Below are positions 1 to 8,191 of a stretch of DNA of 64,000 bases, in pieces. The notes under the pieces are model-generated. The model did not search any database. It had not been told where the DNA came from and saw only the letters and a list, made by a program, of their open reading frames with translations. Source of the DNA: PSRF01 sp051000815 (lineage in GTDB: Bacteria; Acidobacteriota; Blastocatellia; Pyrinomonadales; Pyrinomonadaceae); the NCBI GenBank assembly GCA_051000815.1, contig JBPCNX010000079.1, positions 4,210 through 68,209 on the forward strand, read 5' to 3'. The position numbers were made by a program, and so were the translations under genes. The first letter of the stretch is position 1, and each line of letters begins with the position of its first letter.

Positions 1-249
1 CCCAAGCAGCTCAGCGGGCAATACAAACGCATCAGCGCCCGCATCCGTGACGGCGTCGCCGTTGCTGAAGCGCGCAACGGCGCCTGCAAAGCTTGCTTCA
101 TGACACTGCGGCCGCAGGCTATGGCCCAGGTTCGGCGTGGCGAGGAACTTGTGACCTGCGACAACTGCAACCGGATTCTTTACTGGGTACCGGTTGATTC
201 AGCTCCCGCGAACTCCAATTCAGTCCAACCGAAAGTCGCACATACTTAA
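1..249 (+). CDS. C4-type zinc ribbon protein, C-terminal part
   Basis: An open frame runs in from the left edge to a TAA at 247-249, so only the last 82 residues are visible. They contain two CxxC pairs (CKAC and CDNC) about 30 residues apart, spaced by a basic stretch, followed by ILYW. This is the pattern of the C-terminal zinc-ribbon of the DUF164/CdsZ-like family, which normally follows a long N-terminal coiled coil; here that part lies outside the window. Family members are proposed to bind nucleic acid, but the exact role is not settled. The 14 residues after the ribbon look like an unstructured tail. Confidence 0.75.
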   Translation, partial: PKQLSGQYKRISARIRDGVAVAEARNGACKACFMTLRPQAMAQVRRGEELVTCDNCNRILYWVPVDSAPANSNSVQPKVAHT

Positions 250-744
250 CCGCGACTCCAGCCAAGCTCGTCGCTGACTGCTGAATTCCAATCAATCTGA
301 AGGGACTTTGCGGGCGAGAGGCCTGCCGTCCCATTATCAAGTCGAATCGTTTAGTTAAGCTAGACTCTGGTAGTCCCTAATTTACGAAAATACCAAACTA
401 GGGCACTACCCAGACTTTCCAGCTTCGCGCTCATTGCCGGCGCGTTTTGAATTTTGAAGGGATTCAAGTTAGTAGCCGCGCGCAAGCCCCACGGATGAAG
501 CTCGTTACAGTACGGGAGCGACCGTAATCAACGGACGGTCCATTCCCCTTTAGAATTTCTAAGTTTTCACGTGTTTCACAGAAATCTACGCGATTTCCTC
601 GGTTGAGTTCGGTCGCTACTGCTTCCGTACTGTAATGAAGGGCTTCGGTCTCAACTTTGTTTCGATGGTCGATTGGGATTTGATATGCTTTAACCTCGCA
701 ATATTGAATCCTGTTGCTGACCGCTGTTTGCAGGGTGCTGAAAC
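250..744. other. Intergenic region with two hairpin-forming repeats
   Basis: No convincing gene. Positions 363-383 and 395-415 form an imperfect stem of about 20 bp with a short loop; it could end the upstream transcript. Positions 505-524 and 610-636 are the arms of an interrupted inverted repeat (outer word TTACAGTACGG, inner word AGCGACCG) resembling a dispersed palindromic element. A short open frame starting at 635 has no family resemblance and was not called. Confidence 0.5.
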
Positions 745-1729
745 ATGGCCTCGAAATCTGAACTCCCGAAAGGCCGGCTCAAACGCACAGCCCTCAAGCA
801 GGGACCGGCAATCTCAGCCGACGAATTTCTAGCCCTCAAAAAACCCAAAGGTAGTCTGCTGCTGTCTGTCGATGGAGAGAACGTTTCCTTGACGTCGCTG
901 GAACGAGTCTATTGGCCCGCGGAGAAGCTGACAAAGTTTGATTTGCTCTGCTACTACATTCAAATCAGCCCGGTTCTGCTGCCGTTCCTCAAAGATCGTC
1001 CTGCAATTCTGCAGCGTTGGCCGCGAGGAATAAACGCGCCCATGTTTTTCCAGCAGGACCTGGAAAGCGCGCCGTCGTTCGTGAAGTCAGTCCGACTAAC
1101 AAATCTGGAGGGACGCGAACTCGACTATGCGGTTTACACCACGACTGCGTCTCTCCTCCATTTTGTAAATCTGGGTACCATCGAACAGCATCCCTGGCAC
1201 TCAACTACGAAAAAGCTCACCAAACCAGACTGGATTGCGCTGGATCTGGATCCGAAGAAGGCGCCATGGGAGAACGTCCTCGAAGTCGCGCTTCTGGTCA
1301 AGAAGGTGCGATGAGGTTGGGCTCAACTCATTTCCGAAGACGTCGGGCTCGTCCGGAATCCACATCTATTTGCCCCTGAAGGCGACAAATGGATACGACC
1401 AGGTTGCGGACTTTGCGAGGTTGCTGGCCACGGAAATTGCCGGCCGGGCGCCAAAAATCGCGACGGTCGAACGGTCGCTGGCCAAGCGCAAGCAGGATCA
1501 GGTGTACGTTGACTGGATGCAGAACGCGCGCGGTAAGAGTTTGGCATCCGTCTTCACAGTACGCGCCAAACCGCTGGCGACGGTTTCGATGCCATTAACC
1601 TGGAAGCAAATCGAAAAAGGCGTGAGCATTTCAGACTTCACGATGAAGAACGTGCCCACGCTAACTCAGAAGAAAGGAAACGCGTGGGCAGATCTCTTTG
1701 CGAAGAGACAGACGCTGAAGTTGCGCTGA
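745..1729 (+). pseudogene. Stand-alone LigD-type polymerase/primase domain, frameshifted
   Basis: Two overlapping frames make one protein of about 328 residues. The first (745-1314) carries the start of the archaeo-eukaryotic primase-like polymerase domain of DNA ligase D, including SLERVYWP, the RPAILQRWP region and DWIALDLDP, whose acidic residues are the catalytic metal ligands. It ends at VKKVR. The second frame resumes at 1310 with DEVGLNSFPKTSGSSGIHIY and ends with the typical WADLFAKRQTL. One extra base around 1307-1310 explains the break. No ligase or nuclease domain is attached and no Ku gene lies nearby. The family fills gaps in bacterial end joining; this copy is either inactive or carries a sequencing indel. 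Confidence 0.8.
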
Positions 1730-1759
1730 ATCGAGCGAGGTTCACGTTCAGCCTGCAAC

Positions 1760-1788
1760 TTGACCCTCCGAATGTATTCGCCTAGTCT
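1760..1788 (+). promoter_or_regulatory. Candidate sigma-70 promoter for the attenuator transcript
   Basis: TTGACC at 1760-1765 and TAGTCT at 1783-1788 are separated by 17 nt. The predicted start near 1795 would put the leader-peptide ribosome site (GAGGG, 1797-1801) almost at the 5' end. Inferred from consensus only. Confidence 0.4.
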
Positions 1789-1810
1789 TAACAGCCGAGG
1801 GCTAGACCCA

Positions 1811-1909
1811 ATGATTGAGCACCATCGCAAACTGATTCGCTCCTACTATTATTACGGCCAGCCGCCGGAAAGGACGGCCGGAAGGAGCGGTGTCGGGTGC
1901 GATGACTAG
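1811..1909 (+). CDS. Tyrosine-rich leader peptide of the phenylalanine hydroxylase gene
   Basis: A 32-codon open frame with an ATG at 1811 and a TAG at 1907-1909. GAGGG sits 9 nt upstream, a good ribosome-binding distance. Codons 12 to 15 (1844-1855) are TAC TAT TAT TAC, four tyrosines in a row. The frame is followed within 25 nt by a strong terminator-like hairpin and then by the gene for the enzyme that makes tyrosine from phenylalanine. This is the arrangement of ribosome-mediated attenuation leaders such as those of trp and his operons. The peptide itself is probably of no further use. Too short for routine gene callers. Confidence 0.6.
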   Translation: MIEHHRKLIRSYYYYGQPPERTAGRSGVGCDD

Positions 1910-1949
1910 CTAGCACTTAGACCAGCGTCACAAACCGGCGACCGTCCTT
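1870..1949 (+). promoter_or_regulatory. Candidate antiterminator pairing
   Basis: AAGGACGG at 1870-1877, just after the Tyr codons, is perfectly complementary to CCGTCCTT at 1942-1949. The second segment overlaps the 5' arm of the downstream terminator, so the two structures exclude each other. CGGCC (1855-1859) could pair with GGCCG (1876-1880) and block this when the ribosome passes the Tyr codons. Seen by eye; not folded. Confidence 0.45.
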
Positions 1950-1983
1950 CTCCGACGAGAGGATCGGTGGCCGGTTTCTTTTT
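1932..1983 (+). terminator. Intrinsic terminator/attenuator before phenylalanine hydroxylase
   Basis: Arms at 1932-1944 and 1965-1977 pair at 12 of 13 positions, and the stem can extend inward (TCCT 1945-1948 with AGGA 1960-1963). The 3' arm is followed by CTTTTT (1978-1983). It lies after the leader peptide and 36 nt before the hydroxylase start, so it would stop transcription before the structural gene. Confidence 0.65.
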
Positions 1984-2018
1984 GCATTGGTGGCCAGCAG
2001 GGATCGAGGTTCCCAGAC

Positions 2019-2906
2019 ATGACTGCAAACGACAAACCTTCATTACTGGCCGACCACGCCGATATGCGTCTGGTTTCCTCAGATGCTGAGGAGTCTGCCG
2101 CGGATCGAAATAGAATTGTTCGACTGAGATCTGACCATCCGGGTTTTCATGATCAGAAATACCTACTGCGTCGCAACCAGATCGCCCAGATAGCATTAGA
2201 TTACAAGAGTGGACAGATCATCCCGGATGCTCCTTACACGAAGGAGGAGGACGAAGTCTGGCAAAGCGTTTGGGAAGCGCTGGAAACTGCGCACCGGGAA
2301 CATGCCTGTGTGGAGTACCTGAAATGTATAGAAGCTCTCGACCTTGATCGCAAACAGATTCCGCAACTATCGGAGATAAGTGAAAAGATAAATGCCAAAA
2401 GTGGATTCAGGCTGGAGCCGGTCGCTGGTTTGGTTGAGCCTCGCGTCTTCCTTGAATCCCTGGCTCAAGGAGTGTTTCTTTGCACTCAGTACATTCGGCA
2501 TCACTCGACGCCGCTTTACACTCCCGAACCTGATGTTGTTCACGAAATAATCGGTCATGCTATCTCACTCGCGAGTCCTCATCTGGCGGAACTCAATCGC
2601 CTGTTTGGTAAAGCAGTGGCGCGGACGACTTCCGCGGAAGGTCTGGATCACCTATCGCGTATCTATTGGTTCACAATTGAATTCGGTGTGTTGCGCGAAG
2701 CAGGAGAATTGAAGGCCTACGGCACCGGTCTATTATCGTCGGCCGGTGAATTGACAGAAATGCACAACGCGGAAATTCTGCCACTTGATCTTGAAGCTGC
2801 TTCCAGGCATCCCTATGATCCGAGTAAGTATCAGCCAATACTGTTTTGTGCTGATTCATTTGAAGCGATGTTTCAATCACTCAGCAACTACCTCATGCGT
2901 CAGTAG
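2019..2906 (+). CDS. phhA: Phenylalanine 4-monooxygenase (phenylalanine hydroxylase)
   Basis: Converts phenylalanine to tyrosine with tetrahydropterin, oxygen and a non-haem iron. The 295-residue protein matches the bacterial catalytic-domain-only form. The iron ligands are visible: His175 and His180 in PDVVHEIIGH and Glu221 in YWFTIEFGV. The start has GAGG 9 nt upstream. The gene lies downstream of a leader peptide with four Tyr codons and a terminator, so expression is probably induced when charged tRNA-Tyr is scarce. That suggests a role in making tyrosine rather than degrading phenylalanine. It converges on the aroA-aroK genes and overlaps the end of the opposing broken gene by 30 bp. Confidence 0.93.
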   Translation: MTANDKPSLLADHADMRLVSSDAEESAADRNRIVRLRSDHPGFHDQKYLLRRNQIAQIALDYKSGQIIPDAPYTKEEDEVWQSVWEALETAHREHACVEYLKCIEALDLDRKQIPQLSEISEKINAKSGFRLEPVAGLVEPRVFLESLAQGVFLCTQYIRHHSTPLYTPEPDVVHEIIGHAISLASPHLAELNRLFGKAVARTTSAEGLDHLSRIYWFTIEFGVLREAGELKAYGTGLLSSAGELTEMHNAEILPLDLEAASRHPYDPSKYQPILFCADSFEAMFQSLSNYLMRQ

Positions 2907-3876
2907 GCGATCGACCCTGAGATCTTCGTGCATCCGCCGGTAGAAAAGAATCAGACCAACGATAAAGAGTACTGCGCCAAGTATCGCAGGAGCCAGGTGA
3001 AAGAGATCGTTGTAGCCGACAACTGGATGCACACCAATCGCCGTGGCAAAACCAACCACACCTGAGAAACAGAGAACCTGCCAGAGACTCTTTGATGGCC
3101 GCGCACACCAAACACAAAAGAAGACTGTGATGCCGGTCGTACAGATCGCGCCGCCGAACCCAGCTCGGTCGTGAGCAATCAGGGGCACAAGCCGCGCGCT
3201 GATCGCCTGTAATTCCGCGGGGCTTACGCCCATGAAAGCCAAATCCTGAGGGACGAAAACCCACGTCATTCCGACTGTCATAACCGTCAATCCACCGGCA
3301 ATCATGCCTGTGGCAGTGGCCAGAAGGAGTGCGCGACCGGTGCCGTAAGGACTTGTCAAAAGCGCTTTAGCCCCTGATTGTCGCAGCGCACTAATTCCTT
3401 TGGGGGCTTCAAGGAAACGGCGCGACCGAGCCAGTCCGATGATGAACAAGGGGAAAAGGATGAGGTGGCAACGCCGTGCCAGGTGTCCAGATAACCGTAG
3501 CCAAGATACGCCAGGAAGCTGCCGAAGCCCGATAGGCCACTCACTCGAAGGTCCACCACGCCCAGGCCTTTCGTTCACGAAGCGGAAATTCCGCAAGCCA
3601 CATGTAGAGAGCGCCAACAGAAATCAGCGCACCGCCGAAGGCAACGCGATCGTGGAACATAAAATTAACGATGCGGCAGCTTTGAATGCCGCAGAGCTGT
3701 TCCGCCGTCACGCCGAGGAACTGAACATCGTGTGGCAGGAAATGATGGTTTGCGGAAAGGAAAAGCGCGAAGGCTCCCGACAGTATCAGATTCAATCCTA
3801 CGAAGAGCAGCAACGGACGGCCGTCTTCTATTAATGCCGGAACAAGCCCCAGATTGTGGCGGTGAGTCTGCTCCAT
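2877..3876 (-). pseudogene. Polytopic membrane protein with internal duplication, broken by two frameshifts
   Basis: Three overlapping minus-strand frames read as one protein of about 330 residues. The first covers 3876-3541 (from MEQTHRHN), the second about 3555-3460 (SGFGSFLAYLGYGYLDTWHG) and the third about 3460-2877 (LILFPLFIIGLARS to the end). The protein has several hydrophobic segments and a repeated module: FLGVTAEQL...HDRVAFGGALI in the first half and FMGVSPAEL...HDRAGFGGAIC in the second. I do not recognise the family. It is the last gene of the aroA-aroK run, 12 bp after aroK, and overlaps the 3' end of phhA on the other strand. The breaks lie near 3545 and 3460; they could be real decay or sequence errors. 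Confidence 0.7.
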
Positions 3877-3888
3877 GGTGCGCTCCGC

Positions 3889-4434
3889 TCAGTCTTCGCG
3901 ATGAGGCAGGGCTTGTATTATTCCCGCTGCGATTTCATCGGCGGACTCATGTTCCGTAATTTGTATATGCACATCGGCGAGTTCATAGGATGAACGCCTT
4001 TCGGCGAAGAGAATTCCGGCATCCGCTTCGCTGCGAGCCAGCGGCCGCCCATCCCCGGAAACGGCGATTCTCTTCCAGCAAAGATCGAAAGGCGCATCAA
4101 GCCAGACGCTAACTCCTCCGTGATGGCCGACTAGCTGCCGATTCTTTTCCGAGATCCAGGCGCCACCGCCCAATGCTACGACTCGCGCGATGGAGCCTGC
4201 GAGCGCTTTAGCAAGTATTTGATTCTCGATATCACGAAACCGGGGTTCGCCGTCTGCTTCAATGATTTGACGCACAGAGCGGCCCTCTTCGTGCTCGATA
4301 GTTTCATCCAGATCAATCATTGTGCAATTGAGTAGTCGCGCCAGGGCGCGACCTACCGTGCTTTTGCCGGAGCCCATGAAGCCGGTGATGATGATCTTGC
4401 TTATCAATGACCTGTATTCAGATCCTTGCTGCAA
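3889..4434 (-). CDS. aroK: Shikimate kinase
   Basis: Phosphorylates shikimate at the 3-hydroxyl using ATP, the fifth step of the shikimate pathway. The 181-residue protein has the Walker A loop GFMGSGKST at residues 18-26, the DLD motif that binds shikimate and magnesium, the GGGAW substrate-binding loop and the RPLA lid. The length is typical. It starts 31 bp after the aroA stop on the same strand, so the two probably share a transcript, with the product of AroK feeding AroA. The N-terminus has about 10 extra residues before the first strand; a later start is possible. Confidence 0.93.
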   Translation of the reverse strand: MQQGSEYRSLISKIIITGFMGSGKSTVGRALARLLNCTMIDLDETIEHEEGRSVRQIIEADGEPRFRDIENQILAKALAGSIARVVALGGGAWISEKNRQLVGHHGGVSVWLDAPFDLCWKRIAVSGDGRPLARSEADAGILFAERRSSYELADVHIQITEHESADEIAAGIIQALPHRED

Positions 4435-4465
4435 AGGGAGACCACTTCGTTTTCCTTTCGCATAG

Positions 4466-5815
4466 TCATCTCTCTACAATCGATTCCAACAAACTAAAAA
4501 ACCCCGGAAACGAGACGCCCACACATTTCGTATCTTCAATTTCTGAATCGCCCTCAGCAAACAGCGCGGCAATACTGAAGGCCATCGCGATGCGATGATC
4601 ACCGTACGACTCGATGCTTGCGCCATGAAGCTGGCCCGGAGTTACTTTCAATCCATCTTCAAATTCATTAACTGTAACTCCCATCGCGCGGAGGTTCTTT
4701 ACTGTCGCAGCTATCCGATCGCTTTCCTTGATTCGTAGTTCATGTGCGTTTCGAATCTCAATGCCGCCGGCAGTCTGTGTTCCCACGACGGCCAATAAGG
4801 GGAGCTCATCAATCAGTTGTCCGATCAATTCTCCGCTCAACAAATGGCAGTCAGACTGCGAAGCTGACTTTGAAACCGAATTCATGCCGCCTGAAATCCG
4901 CAGCATGCCGACGGGCTCATTGCTTTCTTCGCCTCTGGCTACTACATCGATCCTGGCGCCAAGTGATTGCAAGACTGACAGAAATTTGGTGCGCGTTGGA
5001 TTAAGCCCGACGTCTTCAATTATCAAATCTGATCCTGGAGTCAACGCCGCTGCTGCGACTAAGAAGGCAGCAGAAGACGGGTCGCCCGGGACCTTAACGT
5101 CGCGAGACGAGAGGTGGGCTAGCCCGTTAAGCGTGATCGCCTGCGCCTCGCCATCGATCGTTTCAGCGATCGGCGCGCCAAACCATCTCAGCATCCGTTC
5201 GGTGTGATCTCGGGAGGCTCCGAGACGTTCGCTCACCTCTGTTTGTCCGGCGGCGTTCAAAGCAGCGAACAAGATGCACGACTTCACCTGAGCGCTGGCC
5301 ACGGGAAGCTTATACCTGATCGACTTCAAATGATCGCTTCCGGAAATTGTGAGTGGTGGTCTGGCATCTCGTGAGTGGATCTTCGCGCCCATCATCTCCA
5401 ACGGCTCAATGACTCGATTCATTGGCCGCGAGTTCAAAGAAGCGTCTCCTGAAAGCGTGGTGATAAAAGGCTGACCAGCCAGCACGCCTGCCAACATCCG
5501 CATAGTCGATCCGCTGTTGCCGCAGTCCAAAACTTCATTACCTGGCTGTAGCCCCCTGGGACCTACGCCCTCAACCCGGAGTGCGTCATCTGACTGCCGA
5601 AATGAGACTCCCAGCGAGGTCAGGCAGGAAACCGTCGTCGCGCAATCGGCTCCCGTGGCGAAGTTGGAGATCGTTGACCTTCCTTTAGCGAGTGCCGCGA
5701 TGATCGCAGCGCGATGTGAGATGGACTTGTCGCCTGGCAGACGAACTCGTCCCCTGATGCGGCGAGCCGGTCGGATTCTCATTGAGGATTTCACAGAAAA
5801 GGATCCCCTAATCAA
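4466..5815 (-). CDS. aroA: 3-phosphoshikimate 1-carboxyvinyltransferase (EPSP synthase)
   Basis: Transfers enolpyruvyl from phosphoenolpyruvate to shikimate-3-phosphate, the sixth shikimate-pathway step and the target of glyphosate. The N-terminal signature LPGDKSISHR, the GNSGSTMR motif, RPMNRVIEPL and the C-terminal KESDR and GDHRIAMAF motifs are all present over 449 residues, a normal length. A second in-frame ATG at residue 12 (MRIRPARRI) is the more family-like start and would give 438 residues. First gene of the aroA-aroK run. Confidence 0.94.
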   Translation of the reverse strand: MIRGSFSVKSSMRIRPARRIRGRVRLPGDKSISHRAAIIAALAKGRSTISNFATGADCATTVSCLTSLGVSFRQSDDALRVEGVGPRGLQPGNEVLDCGNSGSTMRMLAGVLAGQPFITTLSGDASLNSRPMNRVIEPLEMMGAKIHSRDARPPLTISGSDHLKSIRYKLPVASAQVKSCILFAALNAAGQTEVSERLGASRDHTERMLRWFGAPIAETIDGEAQAITLNGLAHLSSRDVKVPGDPSSAAFLVAAAALTPGSDLIIEDVGLNPTRTKFLSVLQSLGARIDVVARGEESNEPVGMLRISGGMNSVSKSASQSDCHLLSGELIGQLIDELPLLAVVGTQTAGGIEIRNAHELRIKESDRIAATVKNLRAMGVTVNEFEDGLKVTPGQLHGASIESYGDHRIAMAFSIAALFAEGDSEIEDTKCVGVSFPGFFSLLESIVER

Positions 5816-6258
5816 ACAAAATTACACCAGCATGTTTGGTGCCGGCTGGTGTGGATTATAGATTTTTCACTAGCCCAGTGCGCTACATACGCAGAAAACC
5901 CTCGTCCGGTAATAGTGTCTTGCTGACAGAATAACTTCTGTCGGTCCCGGAGGGACCAAATGTTTATGGAAACAGGCTTTGAAAAAGTTCGAAGCTCCGG
6001 AGAGGCGAAATACCTGCCTTTGCTTAGACGCTTATTCGCTCCTCCGGAGCAAGGTACATCTCTGGCAATAGCAGCTATAAACATTTGGCCCCGCAGTGGC
6101 CAGTAACAATGATAACTTCGGGTGATCCGGCAACACACTATTACTCCACGACGCAGAAAAACCGTTTTCTTGACAGTTGGGCGGCCCGCATGTTAAACCC
6201 TCGGTCTTTCCTGGTAGCTTTTGGTAATTCTTAGTGGAGCAGCCAAGACCCACACGAG
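5816..6258. repeat. Intergenic region with GTCCCGGAGGGAC-type palindromic repeats
   Basis: Contains a short palindrome (GTCCCGGAGGGAC, 5943-5955) followed by AAATGTTTAT, then GCTCCTCCGGAGC (6038-6050) and a reverse-oriented ATAAACATTTGG (6075-6086). The same word order recurs at 28740-28935. No gene is visible. The promoter for the anti-sigma factor gene should lie near the right end. Confidence 0.6.
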
Positions 6259-6711
6259 ATGGCTTCCCCAATGCTCAGCGTTTTGAGTGTGACTGGCGTG
6301 ACTGTAGAGACGACTGAACTCAGGTTACCCAGCCGACTTGAGGCTGTTGCGGAAGTCGCGGCCGCGGTCGCGGAGTTCTTGAGTCGTACAGGTCTCGCTG
6401 AAGACGTCATCTTTGGAATCGACATGGCAGTTCGCGAGGGCATTGCGAACGCTGTCATCCACGGCAACAAGCTTGACGAGAAAAAGGTCGTCAGTATCCG
6501 CGTTATAAGGTCCCCGGATTCTCTTGAAATCAATGTGCGCGATCAGGGCCAGGGGTTCGACCCTGAAACCCTTTCCGATCCGACTAAAGAAGAAAACATT
6601 CTGAAGACCTCCGGACGCGGCATTTTCTTTATGCGCAACTTTATGGATCAGGTCGAATGGTCGGTTCATCCTGATGGAGGCACGGAGTTGCGCTTGATGA
6701 AGAAGTGCTGA
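6259..6711 (+). CDS. RsbW/SpoIIAB-type serine kinase anti-sigma factor
   Basis: A 150-residue GHKL ATPase of the HATPase_c_2 type. The N-box (EGIANAVIHGN), G1 box (VRDQGQGFDP) and G2 box (GRGIFFMR) are all visible. Such proteins bind an alternative sigma factor and phosphorylate a STAS-domain antagonist on serine, releasing or trapping the sigma factor. Two STAS proteins follow 67 bp downstream, which fits a partner-switching module. No sigma factor gene is in the cluster, so the target is elsewhere or is not a sigma factor. A second in-frame ATG four codons on is an equally good start. Confidence 0.85.
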   Translation: MASPMLSVLSVTGVTVETTELRLPSRLEAVAEVAAAVAEFLSRTGLAEDVIFGIDMAVREGIANAVIHGNKLDEKKVVSIRVIRSPDSLEINVRDQGQGFDPETLSDPTKEENILKTSGRGIFFMRNFMDQVEWSVHPDGGTELRLMKKC

Positions 6712-6778
6712 GCGGCAGAAATGTTTCCGGCACTCTCATTAGATCGAAAGATCGAAAAATCATAAAGGAGATTTTGAA

Positions 6779-7126
6779 ATGGCAGAGTTGAATATTGCGG
6801 AGCGTCAGGCCGGAGATGTAACCGTACTTGATATGAGTGGCAAGATCACCATCGGCGAAGGCAGTGTTGCTCTGCGGTCGGCGGTGCGTCGCCTGCTGGA
6901 GGAAGGTAAGAAGAAGATTCTCCTCAACCTGGCCGGCGTGGGCTATATCGATTCGAGTGGCATCGGCGAGCTGGTTTCGAGTTATACCGCCATTAACAAG
7001 GAGGGGGGCCAACTGAAGTTGTTGAATCTCACTCAGAAATTGCAGGACCTGCTAACTATTACGAAACTACTGACTGTCTTCGACGTATTCGAAAGTGAGT
7101 CTGAAGCTCTCAATAGCTTCAAATGA
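6779..7126 (+). CDS. STAS-domain anti-sigma factor antagonist (first copy)
   Basis: A single STAS domain of 115 residues. The conserved phosphorylation site lies in IDSSGIGELV; the serine after Asp is the residue phosphorylated by RsbW-type kinases. The ribosome site AAAGGAG lies 7 nt before the ATG. It probably binds the kinase encoded just upstream and is switched by phosphorylation. It is a close paralogue of the next gene, with identical overall length and the same C-terminal LNSFK. Confidence 0.88.
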   Translation: MAELNIAERQAGDVTVLDMSGKITIGEGSVALRSAVRRLLEEGKKKILLNLAGVGYIDSSGIGELVSSYTAINKEGGQLKLLNLTQKLQDLLTITKLLTVFDVFESESEALNSFK

Positions 7127-7186
7127 GTTGGTAGTTCGCAATCAGTTTCACATCAGACATCAGACCGGGGATCGGAGAACAGAGTT

Positions 7187-7534
7187 ATGGCAGAGCTTGA
7201 ACTAAAGGAACGGCAAGCGGGGGATGTGACAATCCTCGATTTGAGTGGACCCGTGCGGATGGGCGAAGGCAGCATCGCCCTGCGCGATGCCACTCGCCGG
7301 CTTGCCGACGAGGGTAAGAAGAAAGTCCTGCTCAATCTTGGCGGCGTCAAATACATGGACTCGAGTGGTATCGGCGAACTGATTGCCAACTACACAACGA
7401 TCACCCGGCAGGGTGGACAGGTTAAGCTTCTGAACCTGACTGACAAGATTCAGGATCTGCTGGTAATCACCAAGCTCCTGACTGTGTTCGACGCCTACGA
7501 CAATGAAGCGGACGCTTTGAATAGCTTTAAATAA
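7187..7534 (+). CDS. STAS-domain anti-sigma factor antagonist (second copy)
   Basis: Also 115 residues, with MDSSGIGELI as the phosphorylation motif. Alignment by eye with the previous gene shows about 70 percent identity and no gaps, so this is a recent tandem duplication. Sixty bp separate the two. Two antagonists for one kinase could tune the response threshold or let different phosphatases act; the sequence does not decide. Confidence 0.88.
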   Translation: MAELELKERQAGDVTILDLSGPVRMGEGSIALRDATRRLADEGKKKVLLNLGGVKYMDSSGIGELIANYTTITRQGGQVKLLNLTDKIQDLLVITKLLTVFDAYDNEADALNSFK

Positions 7535-7606
7535 GGTTTCGGGTTTCGAGTTTCGCGTTTCGGGTGTGAATTTAACTCGAAACCCAAAACTCAAAACTCG
7601 AGACTG
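7535..7606. repeat. Word-built hairpin (TTTCGGG type)
   Basis: The left arm (7535-7565) repeats the word GTTTCGGGTTTCGAG, and the right arm (7577-7603) carries its approximate reverse complement, with a 10-nt AT-rich loop. It fills the gap between the STAS gene and the next gene and would form a long stem in RNA. Possibly a terminator. Confidence 0.55.
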
Positions 7607-7610
7607 ATTT

Positions 7611-8084
7611 ATGTTCCGCGCCACGTTTCGCCGTCTGCTAGCGCTTGACGATCCACCCGAGCGGACGGCGCTTGCCTTTTCCATCGGGGTATTCATCGCT
7701 TTCTCGCCTTTCCTGGGCCTGCACACAATTGCCGCCACGCTGGTCGCCTTCCTTTTCCGTTTCAACAAAATTGCGATCTACGCGGGCACGTTTCTCAACA
7801 ATCCTTTCCTGACGCTCGTGCCGATCATCATAGCTTCGTATGCCCTGGGAGCGTTCCTGCTGGGACAGCCGCTTCGGATTCCGGCGGAGGGCATCCAATT
7901 ACTCAAGAACCCGCGCCTCTTGACCGGAGACTACTATCGTGAACTCTTCGGACACAGTTGGCAGGTGATTAAGCCATTCACACTTGGCGCCACCGTGCTT
8001 TCAGTCGTTTGTTCCCTCGCGGCTTATCCATTAACATTGGCCGCGTTACGCGCGCGTCATAAGCGTAGGCGGGAGTTGTCGTAG
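7611..8084 (+). CDS. DUF2062 membrane protein
   Basis: A 157-residue protein with the DUF2062 pattern: a hydrophobic helix with FSPFLGLHT, then a helix with FLNNPFLTLVP, and a third hydrophobic stretch near the C-terminus (LGATVLSVVCSLAAYPLT), ending in a basic tail. The family is widespread, sits in the inner membrane and has no established function. The start codon is at the edge of the preceding hairpin, with no clear ribosome site. Confidence 0.8.
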   Translation: MFRATFRRLLALDDPPERTALAFSIGVFIAFSPFLGLHTIAATLVAFLFRFNKIAIYAGTFLNNPFLTLVPIIIASYALGAFLLGQPLRIPAEGIQLLKNPRLLTGDYYRELFGHSWQVIKPFTLGATVLSVVCSLAAYPLTLAALRARHKRRRELS

Positions 8085-8191
8085 AACTTTATATTTAGGA
8101 GCGGTCGTGGCATCCGTTGGCATCTGTTCCATTGGGCAAAGCATCTCTAACTCTTCCCCATCATTTTCCAGATCTTGATAACGCCCGAAAC

